54,195 nucleotides of DNA, from positions 1 to 54,195 of the forward strand of contig NZ_AONQ01000029.1 of NCBI RefSeq assembly GCF_000342045.1. The letters run 5' to 3'. This stretch comes from Paramagnetospirillum caucaseum (lineage in GTDB: Bacteria; Pseudomonadota; Alphaproteobacteria; Rhodospirillales; Magnetospirillaceae). The notes beneath the pieces are model-generated. The model worked only from the letters and a program-made list of their open reading frames with translations. It was not told the DNA's origin and searched no databases. Both the position numbers and the translations under genes were made by a program. Below are positions 1 through 11,478 of this stretch, piece after piece (position 1 is the stretch's first letter; each line of letters opens with the position of its first letter).

Positions 1-2
1 GA

Positions 3-617
3 TCAGGCGTCCTTGCCCTGCAGGCGCAGATGCAGGCGGGTCAGTTCCGACAGGCTGGCGGTTCCCATCTTCTTCAGCACCTTGGCGCGGTGGCTTTCCA
101 CCGTGCGGATGCCGATGCCCAGTTCCGCCGCGATCAGCTTGTTGGCCAGCCCCCGCACCATGAGATCCATCACCGACCGCTCGCGCCGGCTCAGGCGGCG
201 GTAGCGGGTAAAGACGTTGGCCTGCTCGCCGGCCCGCTGGCGCGCCTCGGCGTCGCGGGCGAAGGCCTCGCGCACCCGTTCGAGGAAATAGTCGTCGGCG
301 AACGGCTTTTCCAGGAAGTCCAGCGCCCCGCCGCGAAAGGCGTTGACCGCCACGGGGACGTCCCCGTGGCCGGTGATGACGATGACCGGCAGCGGCTGGA
401 CCTGGACCGACATCCATTGAAGCAGTTCCAGGCCGCTCATGCCCGGCATGCGCTGGTCGACCACCAGGCAGCCGGGGCGGGTGGGACGGTAGGCCCGCAT
501 GAAGGCCTCGCCGTCGGGGAAGCCTTCGCAAGGCAGCCCGGCAAGGTCGCACATCACCGAAATGCAATGACGCACGGCATCGTCGTCGTCGACGATGAAA
601 ACGGTTGGTTCAGGCAT
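3..617 (-). CDS. FixJ/NarL-type response regulator (REC + LuxR HTH)
   Basis: This is a two-component response regulator of 204 residues. The N-terminal receiver domain (about 1-120) shows the acidic patch VDDDD at residues 9-13, a phospho-acceptor Asp at about 54 (VVDQRMPG) and the conserved Lys in FLEKPF. The C-terminal LuxR/FixJ helix-turn-helix (about 140-200) carries LSRRERSVMDLMVRGLANK and RTVESHRAKVLKKM. The ATG start overlaps the 3' end of the upstream sensor kinase by 8 bp, so the two are translationally coupled and almost certainly cognate. Target genes cannot be read from the window. The gene is complete and ends two bases from the window edge. Confidence 0.93.
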   Translation of the reverse strand: MPEPTVFIVDDDDAVRHCISVMCDLAGLPCEGFPDGEAFMRAYRPTRPGCLVVDQRMPGMSGLELLQWMSVQVQPLPVIVITGHGDVPVAVNAFRGGALDFLEKPFADDYFLERVREAFARDAEARQRAGEQANVFTRYRRLSRRERSVMDLMVRGLANKLIAAELGIGIRTVESHRAKVLKKMGTASLSELTRLHLRLQGKDA

Positions 618-2205
618 GATGACCGGCCATGGGAAGTGTGAAGGAAAAGCAGGCGCCCTCCGGGCCGTTCCCGGCCAGCCACAGCCGCCCGCCGTGCGCC
701 TCGACGATGGAGCGGCAGATGGGCAGGCCCAGCCCCATCCCGGAGGATTTGGTGGTGAAGAACAGGTCGAACAGCGGCCCGACCTTGTCGTCGGGAACGC
801 CGGGACCGGTATCGGACACCGATATCTCGACCATCCGCCCGGACTGGGCGGCGGTGACGGCGATGCGGCCCGGGCCGTCGCGGCTTTCCCGGCTGGCCAG
901 GGCGTCGATGCTGTTGCGCAGCAGGTTGAGCAGCACCTGGTCGAGCTGCACCGCGTCGATCCACAGCGGCGGCAGGCCGGCGGGCAGGTCCGCCGCCAGG
1001 GTGATGCCCAGGCGGCGGATGTCGGGCCGGACAAAGCCCAGGATGCCGTCCAGTGCCGCCTTCAGCTCCACCTCGCCGGGTTGCCCGTCCTGGCGCAGGA
1101 AGCCGCGGATGGAGCGCAGCACCCCGGCGGCGCGCTCCGCCTCGGCGGCGGCCCGGTCCATCAGGTCGAGGATGGCGTCGCGGTCGCCGCCGCGCACCAG
1201 CAACTGGCGGCAGGACCGGGTATAGCCGATGGTGGTGAACAGCGGCTGGTTCAACTCGTGCGCCAGGCTCGACGCCATCTCGCCGATCAGGCTGAGGCGT
1301 CCCACCCGCGACAGCTCCGCCCGGCGCTGGCCCAGGCTGATTTCCAGCCGCCAGCGCTCGCTGACCACCGCGCCGACCAGCAATCCGGTCCCGGCCAGGG
1401 CCACCATCACCGTCTGGTAGTAGGTGAGGTCCTGCCAGTGGCCGGGGACGACCGACAGCCCGATGATGACGCCCACCTGGATGGCCGGCACGGCGGCGGT
1501 GGTGCCGGCCAGTCCCCGCCGCATGGCCACCCAGATGATGGGCAGGAACAGGATATAGAGAATCTTGGACGGATCGGGCACCAGCGGGTTGAAGGTCACC
1601 GCCAGGGCGGCGGCGACCGCCAGACCGTGCAGGGCCGTCTCGACCGGCGAGCGCCGGGGGCCGTTGTCCGGTGTGCGGTGAAAGCGCAGCAGCAGGAACG
1701 GCGTCACGGTCAGGATGGCGATGACGTCGCCCACCCAGTATTGCGCCACGATGGCCGGCAGACCGGCCCAGGGCAGCGCTCCGGCCGCCATGTAGGGCAG
1801 GGTGAAGCCCAGGGCGGCGGGCACGGCGGCGGCGGGAACCATGATCACCAGCCAAACCACGTCGTACAGGCGTCCCAGGCCGGAGCTGAACTGCGGGCGG
1901 CGGGAAAGCAGCCAGATTCCGGTGCCGTAGCTGAGGACGATCAGCAGGTTGCTGGCGGCGAGCACCGGCACCGGCGCCGGGGTGCCGCGGACCACCAGAT
2001 CGCCCAGCATCAGCGCCGCGAAGGTCAGCGCCGCCGCGCCGCGCCGCCCGGCCAGCAGTAGGGCCAGATAAAGGCCGGCCGGCGGGTTCCAGGGGGTGAT
2101 GTTGATGGCCGGCGGATCATGGATGAAGGTGACCCAGTCCACCGCCAGATAGACGGCGAGAAAGACGAGCGGGAACAGCCTTCCCCCGACCGCGAACCGC
2201 CGCAC
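610..2205 (-). CDS. MASE1-type membrane sensor histidine kinase
   Basis: This is a sensor kinase of 531 residues with a GTG start preceded by GGGGAGA. Residues 1 to about 280 are strongly hydrophobic, with roughly eight membrane segments, and look like a MASE1 sensory domain (WNPPAGLYLALLLAGRRGA). A HisKA dimerisation helix follows, with the phospho-acceptor His near residue 316 in SSLAHELNQPL. A HATPase domain comes next, with an N box (LLNLLRNSIDA) and G boxes (DTGPGVP, GMGLGLP). There is no PAS or heme-PAS domain, so the signal is sensed in the membrane domain and is unknown. It overlaps its FixJ-type partner by 8 bp. Confidence 0.9.
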   Translation of the reverse strand: MRRFAVGGRLFPLVFLAVYLAVDWVTFIHDPPAINITPWNPPAGLYLALLLAGRRGAAALTFAALMLGDLVVRGTPAPVPVLAASNLLIVLSYGTGIWLLSRRPQFSSGLGRLYDVVWLVIMVPAAAVPAALGFTLPYMAAGALPWAGLPAIVAQYWVGDVIAILTVTPFLLLRFHRTPDNGPRRSPVETALHGLAVAAALAVTFNPLVPDPSKILYILFLPIIWVAMRRGLAGTTAAVPAIQVGVIIGLSVVPGHWQDLTYYQTVMVALAGTGLLVGAVVSERWRLEISLGQRRAELSRVGRLSLIGEMASSLAHELNQPLFTTIGYTRSCRQLLVRGGDRDAILDLMDRAAAEAERAAGVLRSIRGFLRQDGQPGEVELKAALDGILGFVRPDIRRLGITLAADLPAGLPPLWIDAVQLDQVLLNLLRNSIDALASRESRDGPGRIAVTAAQSGRMVEISVSDTGPGVPDDKVGPLFDLFFTTKSSGMGLGLPICRSIVEAHGGRLWLAGNGPEGACFSFTLPMAGHHA

Positions 2206-2232
2206 GTCTCGTCTCCCCCGTTCCGGTGTGGC

Positions 2233-2262
2233 GGGGCGGCCCGGCCCGTGGCGGGCCGCCCC
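2233..2262 (-). terminator. GC-rich hairpin downstream of glutamate dehydrogenase
   Basis: A perfect 11-bp inverted repeat (GGGGCGGCCCG at 2233-2243, CGGGCCGCCCC at 2252-2262) with an 8-nt loop lies 12 bp past the stop codon of the glutamate dehydrogenase gene. No U-tract follows on the minus strand, so it is either a weak terminator or an mRNA 3'-end stabiliser, before the GTG start of the sensor kinase. Confidence 0.5.
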
Positions 2263-2274
2263 ATAATGTTGTGC

Positions 2275-3543
2275 TCAGTTGGTAAAGTAGGCCTGGGTGC
2301 CGTGCGCCGCAATGGCGTCGGACAGGCGCTGAAGAGCGTGGACATAGGCGGCGGTGCGCATGCACGCCCTCTTTTCCAGGTGGATGTTCCAGACGTGGCG
2401 CCCCTCGGCCTCCATGATGGCCTTGAGGCGCTGGTGAACCTCCTCCAACGACCAGTAATAGCCCTGGCGGTTCTGCACCCACTCGAAATAGGACACGGTC
2501 ACGCCGCCGGCATTGGCCAGGATGTCGGGAAGCACCACGATGCCCTTGGCCTCGAGCAGCGAATCGGCCTCCTTGGTGACCGGGCCGTTGGCCAGTTCCA
2601 GGATCACCCTGGTGCGGATGCTGTCGGCGTTGTCGATGTGGATCTGGTCTTCCAGCGCCGCCGGAACCAGCAGGTCGCATTCCACCGCCAGCAACTCGTC
2701 GGGGGCCACCACCCGGGCCTTGCCGTTCTTGGCATAGGCCGAGACCGAGCCGGCCGCGTCCTTGGCGTCGAGCACCGCGTCGGGGTCGAGGCCGTCGGCC
2801 GAGACGATGGCGCCGCGTGAATCCGAGATGCCGATGATCTTGTAGCCGTCGGCGTGCAGCAGGCGGGCGATATGGACGCCGGCATTGCCGTAGCCCAGCA
2901 CCACGACGCGCTTGGCCGACTTGTCGAGGCCCAGTTCGCCTTCCAGGTGCTTGACCAGATAGAAGCCGCCGCGTGCGGTGGCGTCGTCGCGGCCCAGCGA
3001 CCCGCCCAGGGGGATCGGCTTGCCGGTGATGACGGCGGGGCTGGGCTGGCGGACCATGGAGCTGTATTCGTCGGCCATCCAGCCCATGATCATGGAATTG
3101 GTGTAGACGTCGGGGGCGGGAATGTCGCGGTCGGGGCCGATCATGCTGGCGAAGGCCTGGACATAGGCGCGCGACAGGCGCTCCAGCTCGGCGCGGGACA
3201 GGCCGCGCGGGTCCACCTGGACCGCGCCCTTGCCGCCGCCATAGGGCAGGTTCATCACCGCGCACTTGAAGGTCATCCAGAAGGCCAGGGTCGAGACCTC
3301 GCCCACCGTCGACGCCGGATGGAAGCGGATGCCGCCCTTGGTCGGGCCGCGGGTGTCGTCGTAACGGCAGCGCCACGCGGTGAACGACCGCCGCGACCCG
3401 TCATCCATGCGGATGGTCAGGCGGGTGGTCAGCGTCTCCTTGGGATGACGGAGCTTCTCAAGCACCTCGGGGTCCACTTCGATGTGGCGGGCCGCCTCGT
3501 CGAGCCGGGTGAGGGCGTGGGAAAGCATTGCCATGTCGGTCAT
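2275..3543 (-). CDS. gdhA: Glu/Leu/Phe/Val-type glutamate dehydrogenase
   Basis: This is a 422-residue amino-acid dehydrogenase, the usual length of the NAD-type glutamate dehydrogenases of the RocG/GudB class. The substrate domain carries GGGKGAVQVDP, with the catalytic Lys region, and RDIPAPDVYTNS. The Rossmann domain carries VVLGYGNAGVHIA. The C-terminal part has PAALEDQIH, ELANGPVT and LANAGGVTVSYFEWVQN, all diagnostic of the family. It catalyses reversible oxidative deamination of glutamate to 2-oxoglutarate in the cytosol. The ATG at 3543 was chosen because an in-frame upstream extension has no family similarity. The gene stands alone, with 158 bp upstream for its own promoter. The exact amino-acid and cofactor preference is not decidable here. 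Confidence 0.93.
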   Translation of the reverse strand: MTDMAMLSHALTRLDEAARHIEVDPEVLEKLRHPKETLTTRLTIRMDDGSRRSFTAWRCRYDDTRGPTKGGIRFHPASTVGEVSTLAFWMTFKCAVMNLPYGGGKGAVQVDPRGLSRAELERLSRAYVQAFASMIGPDRDIPAPDVYTNSMIMGWMADEYSSMVRQPSPAVITGKPIPLGGSLGRDDATARGGFYLVKHLEGELGLDKSAKRVVVLGYGNAGVHIARLLHADGYKIIGISDSRGAIVSADGLDPDAVLDAKDAAGSVSAYAKNGKARVVAPDELLAVECDLLVPAALEDQIHIDNADSIRTRVILELANGPVTKEADSLLEAKGIVVLPDILANAGGVTVSYFEWVQNRQGYYWSLEEVHQRLKAIMEAEGRHVWNIHLEKRACMRTAAYVHALQRLSDAIAAHGTQAYFTN

Positions 3544-3701
3544 TCGGTTGTCTCCAGTGATTTGGCTCCGGTGACCGTCCTGTCCCGCCCGCCCAAGGGT
3601 ATTTGTCCAGGGCGTTGGACACTGTCGTTCCACCGAAAAGATGGCCGTAAATGTACGGTGTTCGGGGAGACATGCAGAAGACCGTGATTCTGCTGAATTA
3701 T

Positions 3702-6700
3702 TCAGCTTGACTTCTGTCCGTCTGCTGAATTTTCCGGGGAATCGAGCTCCCAGTGGCGGAACTGCTCTTCCGGCATGGGGCGGGAGAACAGATATCCTTG
3801 AATCTGCGGGCAGCCGCGCTTGCTGAGGAACTGCAACTGCTCCTCGGTTTCCACCCCTTCGGCGACCACGTCGAGCTTCATGGAGCGGCCGATGGCCAGG
3901 ATGGCGTCGACCAGGGCCTCGTCGCGGCTGTCGGCGCCGATATCCTGGATGAACGACTTGTCGATCTTGACGCACTGGATCGGCAGGCGCTTCAGGTATC
4001 CCAGGCTGGAATAGCCGGTGCCGAAATCATCGACCGTGATGCTGAATCCGGCGTCATGGAGCTGGCTGAGGGCGGCCTCCGCCCGTTCGGGGTCGGCCAT
4101 CATCTGGGTCTCGGTCAGCTCCAGCTCGATGTTCTGCGGGCTGAGGTCGTATTCGGCGATCAGGCGGAAGATGGTGGCGGCCAGATCGGGGCGGAAAAGC
4201 TGGCGGGCCGACAGGTTGACGGCGATGCGCGGCGTTCTCAGTCCTTCGTCGCGCCATGCCCTGATATGCCGCAGGACCGAGGTCAGGACGATCAGGCCGA
4301 GCGGGACGATCAGGCCGGTTTCCTCGGCGATGGGGATGAACTCGGCCGGCGGCACCAGGACGCCGTCGTGCCGCCAGCGCACCAGCGCCTCGGCGCCGCA
4401 CAGGGTGCGGTCGGGCAGGGCGATCTTCGGCTGGTAGTGAATCTCGAACTCGTCATTGTCGATGGCGCGGCGCAGCTTGGCTTCCATGTCCAGGCGCCGG
4501 ATCACCCGGGCGTTCATGCTCTTGTCGAAGAAGCAGACGCTGGACCGGCCGGCGGCCTTGGCGTGGTACATGGCCGTGTCGGAACTCTTGAGCAGGGTGT
4601 GGAAGGCGGTGCCGTCCTCGGGGGCGACGGCGATGCCGATGCTGGCCCCCAGGCGGAACTCGTGGCCGTGCAGGGTCACCGGGCGCGAGACTTCGGCGAT
4701 GACCTTGTCGGCGATGGCGCGGATTTCCGAGGTGCCGGGGCTGTCGGTCAGCATGATGACGAACTCGTCGCCGCCCAGGCGGGCCAGCGTGTCTGTCTTG
4801 CGGATGGCCGACAGGATGCGGTCCTTCATGGTCACCAGCAACTGGTCGCCCACGTCGTGGCCCAGGCTGTCGTTGACCGTCTTGAAATGGTCGAGGTCGA
4901 GGAACAGCAGGGCGAAGCCGTCGCCGGAGCGGGTCATGCCCAGCAGGGCCTGGGCGACGCGGTCCTCCAGCAGGGCCCGGTTGGGCAGCCCGGTCAGCAT
5001 GTCGTGGAAGGCCATGCGGAGGATCTTCTGGTCCTTGGCGTGCAGGTCGGTGGCGTCGCGGTCGACGCCGCGATAGCCGATCAGTTCCCCCGCCGCGTCG
5101 AATAGCGGAATGCCGCTGGTCAGGATGTGCCGCAGGCTGCCGTCCCGGTGGATGTTGGTATTCTTCAGGTCGGAGAAGGCCTCGCGGCGGGCGACGATCT
5201 CCTTCAACTGGGCATGGACGATGGCCGCTTCGTCCGCCGGCATGAAATCGTAGGCGGTGCGGCCGATCATCTCTTCCGGGGTATAGCCCAGCACGGCCTC
5301 GACGTTGCCGGCGACGAAGGTGAAGGTGCCGATCTTGTCCACTTCCCAGATCCAGTCGGCACTGGCGAAGGCGAAGTCGCGGAAGCGCTGCTCGCTTTCC
5401 TGCAGGGCGGTCTGGGCCTTGCGCTGCTCGGTGATGTCGGCGATGACGCCGACCAGCCCCCGGCTGGTCCCGTCCTTGGTCCGCATCTGCCGGCAGGTGA
5501 GGCGGCCCCAGAAATCGCTGCCGTCGTCGCGGCGGTAATGGCGCTCGATATCCACCGAGGGGACCAGTCCGCTCAGCAGTTTCCCGATGGTCCGCTGGCC
5601 GTCCTGCCGCTCGTCGGGGTGGATATGCGAGAAATAGCTGCTGCCCATCAGGCTGTCGTGCGGGCATCGGAACATCTCGGCCATGCGGGTGTTGGCATCG
5701 AGAATCCGGCCGTCCTGGTCGGTCAGGAAAATGGCGACGCTGGAGGTGTCGTGGATCAGCCGCAGTTCCGCCTCGCGCTGGCGCAGCGTCTCCTCGGCGG
5801 CTCCGCGCTGGGCGATCATCCGGTTGGCCGAGAGGGCGACCCGCCGGTGCTCGCTGAAGCGCAGGGTGTCCACATCGATGGAGGTGGGGTGCTCGGCCGC
5901 TTCGGCCAGGGCCAGGTCGAGGGCCCGGGCATCCTTGGCCGCCCGCCGCGAGGTGGCCCGCATGGTGAGAAAGCCGGCGGCGGCCAGCAGCCCGGCCAGC
6001 AATCCGGCGATGCCCAGCTTGAGGATCATGCCCTCGGTCATGGCGGCGCGCTGGGCGGCGATTTCCGCTTCGGCGTTGTCGTCGTAGAGGCCGGCCCCAA
6101 GGTACCATTGCCAGTCGGCGATGCCCGCCACGTAGCTGGTCTTCGGGGCGGGGCGCCGGTTCTCGACGGCGGGCATGACATAGGACAGGAAGCCGCCGCC
6201 GTTCTTCGCCGTTTCGATCAGGCGGCCGACCACGTCCCGGGACTCGGGGTCGTCGCCGGCAAGCGGGTTGACGCCCTTGAGCGTGCCGGCCAGGCCCATT
6301 CCGTCCCACTGGCCGGCGAAGATGTAGCCGTCGCCGTCGAAGCGCATCTGGTCCATGCGGGCCAGGACCTCGGCCTTGATGTCGGCCTCCATATCCTCGA
6401 CGTATTCGCCGGTGCCGACCACCCAGCCCAGCGGGGCGATCAGCTTGACATAGGCGATCTTCAGGTGGTCGTTGCCCGGCTTGCCCGGCTGGGTCCAGTA
6501 ATAGCGGTAGACGCCTTCGCCCTGCCGCTTCACCAGATCGATCATGTCGCGGACCACGAACTCGCCGCGCGCCCCGGTCATGGCCAGCATGTTCTGGCCC
6601 TCCAACTCGGGGCGGACGGCGAACAGGCGCTCGACGCCGCTCAGGTCGAAGGCAAAAAAATAGCCCCGGCCCTTGTTGAAGCGGATCGGCCGCAGGGCTT

Positions 6701-7046
6701 CGCGGACCAGATCCTCGGACACCTGGCTGGGCTGGCCGGGCGGCGCCTGTTTCAGCAGGTGGACCGCGACGGCGTGGGCCTCCTCGACACGCTCACGGAT
6801 GGCGTTCTCGACCCGCCGCTCGGTCTGGCGGCGCTCGAACGCGATGCCGGCCAGCACGTCGTCGACGATGCGCTTGAGGTATATCCGGGTCCGGTCATGG
6901 TGAATCACCCGGACCATGTCCGCCTGCCGCTGGAAATCGCGGTATTCCACCACGGTCCAGACCAGCCCCAGCGTCAGCAGGGCGGCGGCGATGATCGACC
7001 CCAGCCGCAGCGAAAGATGATCGATCAGGCTTTGCGTGTTGCCCAA
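3702..7046 (-). CDS. Cache-PAS-PAS-GGDEF-EAL membrane c-di-GMP protein
   Basis: This 1114-residue protein can make and/or degrade cyclic di-GMP. A membrane helix (about 15-32) is followed by an extracytoplasmic double Cache-type sensor region (about 40-340, with GRGYFFAFDLSG and PLGWVVGTGEYVEDME), a second helix (about 345-365), two PAS domains (about 425-665), GGDEF and EAL. The cyclase motif GGDEF is intact, and RKTD sits five residues before it as a product-inhibition (I) site. The phosphodiesterase residues are also intact: EALVRW, ELTET, DDFGTGYSSL, VKID, VAEGVET and QGYLF. It starts with TTG at 7046; the next in-frame Met would delete the first membrane helix. A 15-bp palindrome (3692-3706) overlaps its stop codon. 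Confidence 0.92.
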   Translation of the reverse strand: MGNTQSLIDHLSLRLGSIIAAALLTLGLVWTVVEYRDFQRQADMVRVIHHDRTRIYLKRIVDDVLAGIAFERRQTERRVENAIRERVEEAHAVAVHLLKQAPPGQPSQVSEDLVREALRPIRFNKGRGYFFAFDLSGVERLFAVRPELEGQNMLAMTGARGEFVVRDMIDLVKRQGEGVYRYYWTQPGKPGNDHLKIAYVKLIAPLGWVVGTGEYVEDMEADIKAEVLARMDQMRFDGDGYIFAGQWDGMGLAGTLKGVNPLAGDDPESRDVVGRLIETAKNGGGFLSYVMPAVENRRPAPKTSYVAGIADWQWYLGAGLYDDNAEAEIAAQRAAMTEGMILKLGIAGLLAGLLAAAGFLTMRATSRRAAKDARALDLALAEAAEHPTSIDVDTLRFSEHRRVALSANRMIAQRGAAEETLRQREAELRLIHDTSSVAIFLTDQDGRILDANTRMAEMFRCPHDSLMGSSYFSHIHPDERQDGQRTIGKLLSGLVPSVDIERHYRRDDGSDFWGRLTCRQMRTKDGTSRGLVGVIADITEQRKAQTALQESEQRFRDFAFASADWIWEVDKIGTFTFVAGNVEAVLGYTPEEMIGRTAYDFMPADEAAIVHAQLKEIVARREAFSDLKNTNIHRDGSLRHILTSGIPLFDAAGELIGYRGVDRDATDLHAKDQKILRMAFHDMLTGLPNRALLEDRVAQALLGMTRSGDGFALLFLDLDHFKTVNDSLGHDVGDQLLVTMKDRILSAIRKTDTLARLGGDEFVIMLTDSPGTSEIRAIADKVIAEVSRPVTLHGHEFRLGASIGIAVAPEDGTAFHTLLKSSDTAMYHAKAAGRSSVCFFDKSMNARVIRRLDMEAKLRRAIDNDEFEIHYQPKIALPDRTLCGAEALVRWRHDGVLVPPAEFIPIAEETGLIVPLGLIVLTSVLRHIRAWRDEGLRTPRIAVNLSARQLFRPDLAATIFRLIAEYDLSPQNIELELTETQMMADPERAEAALSQLHDAGFSITVDDFGTGYSSLGYLKRLPIQCVKIDKSFIQDIGADSRDEALVDAILAIGRSMKLDVVAEGVETEEQLQFLSKRGCPQIQGYLFSRPMPEEQFRHWELDSPENSADGQKSS

Positions 7047-7180
7047 GGCCTTTTACATTCCATCGACGTCGCTCCCTGCCCGATGTTTACATGCGCATCG
7101 GATCCTTGTTTGGCTCAGGGTAGTCCATTCCGCAGGTTGCGGAAAGGGACGTCGTATGGCGATCGGCCGGATCGAAGGTA

Positions 7181-7216
7181 TAAAAAAGGGACCCGCGGCC
7201 GGAGCCGGCGGGTCCC
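7181..7216 (-). terminator. Rho-independent terminator
   Basis: A 9-bp perfect stem (GGGACCCGC / GCGGGTCCC, 7188-7196 and 7208-7216), with further pairing inside, is followed on the minus strand by TTTTTTA (7181-7187). It lies 22 bp after the stop of the hydratase/dehydrogenase gene and ends that transcript before the Cache-GGDEF-EAL promoter. Confidence 0.9.
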
Positions 7217-7238
7217 AGTGTTCATCCGGGAGGATGAT

Positions 7239-9350
<2,112 letters not shown>

Positions 9351-9403
9351 GATGTCGGTTCCTTGGAAGAATACGGTTCGGTTCGAAATCAGGCGCCAGC
9401 GGG

Positions 9404-10609
9404 TCAGGCGTCAGTGACCTGGAGCACCACGGCCATGGCGGAATCGCCGGCGGCGCAGCCGCTGAACAGGCCGTAGCCGCCGCCCTTGAGGGCCAGCTCC
9501 TCGATCACCTCGATGATGCCCCGCGTGCCCATGGGCGACTGGGGATGGCCCCACAGCAGCGACGAACCGAAATTGTTGAAGCTCTTCACGTCGATCTCCA
9601 GCGCGCGGGCGAAGGCGAAATCGTTGGCGGTGAAGGGGTTGTGCAGCTTGATGACGGCTACCTGGGACAGGCTGATGCCGGCCTGGGCCAGGGCCATCTG
9701 GGCGGCGGGGGCCGGGGCCTTGGGCATGAAGGCGGGCTCGACCCGCTTCTGGCCGAAGCCCAGGACGCGCACCCGGATGGCCTTGTTCTTCGACAGCTCG
9801 CGCGCCTTGTCGGGGTTGGCGACGATGATGGCGGCGTTGCCGTCGGCCGGGTGGGTCTGGCAGCCGAAGGTGATGGTGCCGCCCTCCATCACCGGCTTCA
9901 GCTTGGCAAGGCCCTCCGGCGTCGAGATGCTGACGCCCTCGTCGCCGGAAAGCGTGGTGGCGACCTTCTTGAAATTGGGGGTCGGCACGTCGAAGGGCAG
10001 GGTCATGAAACGCTTGAGGAAGGCGCTGTCATTGGCGGTGGCGGCGGCGTACTGCTCCTGGCGATAGAGCACCAGATCGTGCTGCTCGGCGGTGTTCAGG
10101 CCGTATTCCCTGGCGACGTTCTCGGCGGTGACCAGCATGGACTTGGTGGTCACCGGGTCGTAGCCAAAATTGTCCATCACCCAGTTCTCGGCATCGCCGG
10201 TGCCGCCGGGGGCGGCGGGCTTGGGATAGAACACGTGCGGGCCGTTGGAGGTGCGGTCGCAGGTCATTACCAGGGACACGCCGGCGATGCCGTCGTTGAC
10301 TTCCTGGCTCGCCGCCTGCAGGCAGCGCACGCCGGTGGCGCAGGCCTGGGACAGGGTCGGGCCGCCCACATGGCCGGCGCCCAGCATGGCGGTCAGCCAC
10401 GGCGTGCCGAAGAACGAGTGCTTCTGCGGCACCGAGATGCCCATTACCGCCGCATCGAACACCGAGGCGGGAATCTGGCGCTTGGCCAGCTCGGCCTTGG
10501 CCACGTGGGCGGCGAATTCCATGGAATGGAGGTTGGCGTAGGCGCCCTGCCAGCGGGCGAACGGCGTGGACCAATAGCAGCCGTAGGGGATCTCGACATT
10601 GTAGGACAT
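9404..10609 (-). CDS. Thiolase-family acyl-CoA acyltransferase (paralog 1)
   Basis: This is a 401-residue thiolase-fold enzyme expected to cleave a 3-oxoacyl-CoA with CoA. The nucleophile Cys lies in SQACATGVRC, the catalytic His in WGHPQSPMGTRG, and the C-terminal acid/base Cys in LFSGCAAGDSAM. It starts at the ATG before SYNVEIPYG, with GGGAG seven bases upstream; a longer in-frame extension to the left is not family-like. It is closely related to the thiolase at 41840-43051: both begin with EIPYGCYWSTPFA and share most motifs. It is the first gene of a two-gene unit with the hydratase/dehydrogenase, facing a MarR gene upstream on the same strand. Confidence 0.9.
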   Translation of the reverse strand: MSYNVEIPYGCYWSTPFARWQGAYANLHSMEFAAHVAKAELAKRQIPASVFDAAVMGISVPQKHSFFGTPWLTAMLGAGHVGGPTLSQACATGVRCLQAASQEVNDGIAGVSLVMTCDRTSNGPHVFYPKPAAPGGTGDAENWVMDNFGYDPVTTKSMLVTAENVAREYGLNTAEQHDLVLYRQEQYAAATANDSAFLKRFMTLPFDVPTPNFKKVATTLSGDEGVSISTPEGLAKLKPVMEGGTITFGCQTHPADGNAAIIVANPDKARELSKNKAIRVRVLGFGQKRVEPAFMPKAPAPAAQMALAQAGISLSQVAVIKLHNPFTANDFAFARALEIDVKSFNNFGSSLLWGHPQSPMGTRGIIEVIEELALKGGGYGLFSGCAAGDSAMAVVLQVTDA

Positions 10610-10732
10610 GACGCACTCCCAGATGTTTCCTTGCCGCGCCTCGGCGCGGGGTGCCACGGGTGGGACCCGGATTGGCACCACTCTAGCGGCGTTCGGAAAT
10701 GCGGTAAAGGTAAATATTTGCGAACAACAACA

Positions 10733-10747
10733 GTTGACCAGGTAAAC
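10733..10747. promoter_or_regulatory. Candidate MarR operator upstream of the thiolase gene
   Basis: GTTGACCAGGTAAAC is a near-palindrome, symmetric at 12 of 15 positions. It lies in the AT-rich part of the 187-bp gap between the MarR stop and the thiolase start, about 125 bp before the thiolase ATG. Position and symmetry suggest a site for the adjacent MarR protein; this is inference. Confidence 0.4.
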
Positions 10748-10796
10748 AATATTGGCGAACGACACCCCTCCTCAGGATTCATACGGGGTCCGGCGG

Positions 10797-11324
10797 TCAG
10801 GCCGGCGGATTGTAGAGGCGGTACAGCAGGTCGCGCAGGAGGACGCGCTCTTCCTCGGTGAAGTGGGAGGTAATGCGCATCTCATGTTCGGCGACCCGCC
10901 GCTTCAGCTCCGCCAGGGTCTTCTGTCCGGCATCGGTCAGCATGATGGCGTAGGTGCGGCGGTCGACGGGCGAGGGGACGCGGCTGGCCAGCCCCTTGCC
11001 CTCCAGCGCGTCGATCAGGATCACCGCGCCCGAGCGGTCGATGCCCATGGTGGCGGCCAGGGTGGTCTGGGACAGGCCGGGATTGGCGCCGATGATGGTC
11101 ATGGCGGCGAATTGCGACGGCCGGATGTCCAGCGAGCCCACGGCGCGGACGTAATCCTGGTAGACCACCACCTGGGCGCGGCGCAGGCGATAGCCGACGA
11201 TGTCGTCCAGGATATCCAGTTCCATGCCGGAAAGCGCCGAGGGCGGCGAGGGAAAGGCCTTTGCCGCTGCGCTGCCGGGGGTGCTTCTGGTTCGCTTGGT
11301 CGCCAAATCAGCCTCTTTTGACAA
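10797..11324 (-). CDS. MarR-family transcriptional regulator
   Basis: This is a winged-helix regulator of up to 175 residues. The fold is shown by QFAAMTIIGANPGLSQTTLA, the recognition region MGIDRSGAVILIDALEGKGL, and the wing RVPSPVDRRTYAIMLTDAG. The longest start is TTG at 11324; an ATG at 11225 (before ELDILDDIVG) gives 142 residues, a usual MarR length, and is an equally good choice. It lies 187 bp upstream of, and in the same orientation as, the thiolase/hydratase pair, and is divergent from the DUF2189 gene. It probably senses an acyl-CoA or aromatic ligand and controls the thiolase unit. Confidence 0.88.
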   Translation of the reverse strand: MSKEADLATKRTRSTPGSAAAKAFPSPPSALSGMELDILDDIVGYRLRRAQVVVYQDYVRAVGSLDIRPSQFAAMTIIGANPGLSQTTLAATMGIDRSGAVILIDALEGKGLASRVPSPVDRRTYAIMLTDAGQKTLAELKRRVAEHEMRITSHFTEEERVLLRDLLYRLYNPPA

Positions 11325-11392
11325 TGATCAGCCCAAATGTGTATTGGTTTTGCCGCCGCCAGACAACAGCAATAGGCGCTTCGCCCTTGTCT

Positions 11393-11447
11393 AATCCCGG
11401 CGGGATTTCCACATAGAGGATGGCAGTGCCCCGCGCCGCGGCGCGGG
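11393..11447. repeat. Two short palindromes in the divergent MarR/DUF2189 gap
   Basis: AATCCCGGCGGGATT (11393-11407, 7-bp arms around one base) and CCCGCGCCGCGGCGCGGG (11430-11447, perfect) lie in the 154-bp gap between the divergent MarR gene and the DUF2189 gene. The first is a possible operator. The second would fold strongly in the 5' leader of the DUF2189 mRNA. No function is proven. Confidence 0.35.
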
Positions 11448-11478
11448 AGCGGGACACTCCTTCACGAAGGGGGACCAA

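Noticed and set aside
3602..3706. Short inverted repeats GTCCA/TGGAC (3605-3620) and GCTGAAT/ATTCAGC (3692-3706) before glutamate dehydrogenase
   Set aside because: They are short, one overlaps the stop codon of the neighbouring gene, and no regulator or second copy supports a function.
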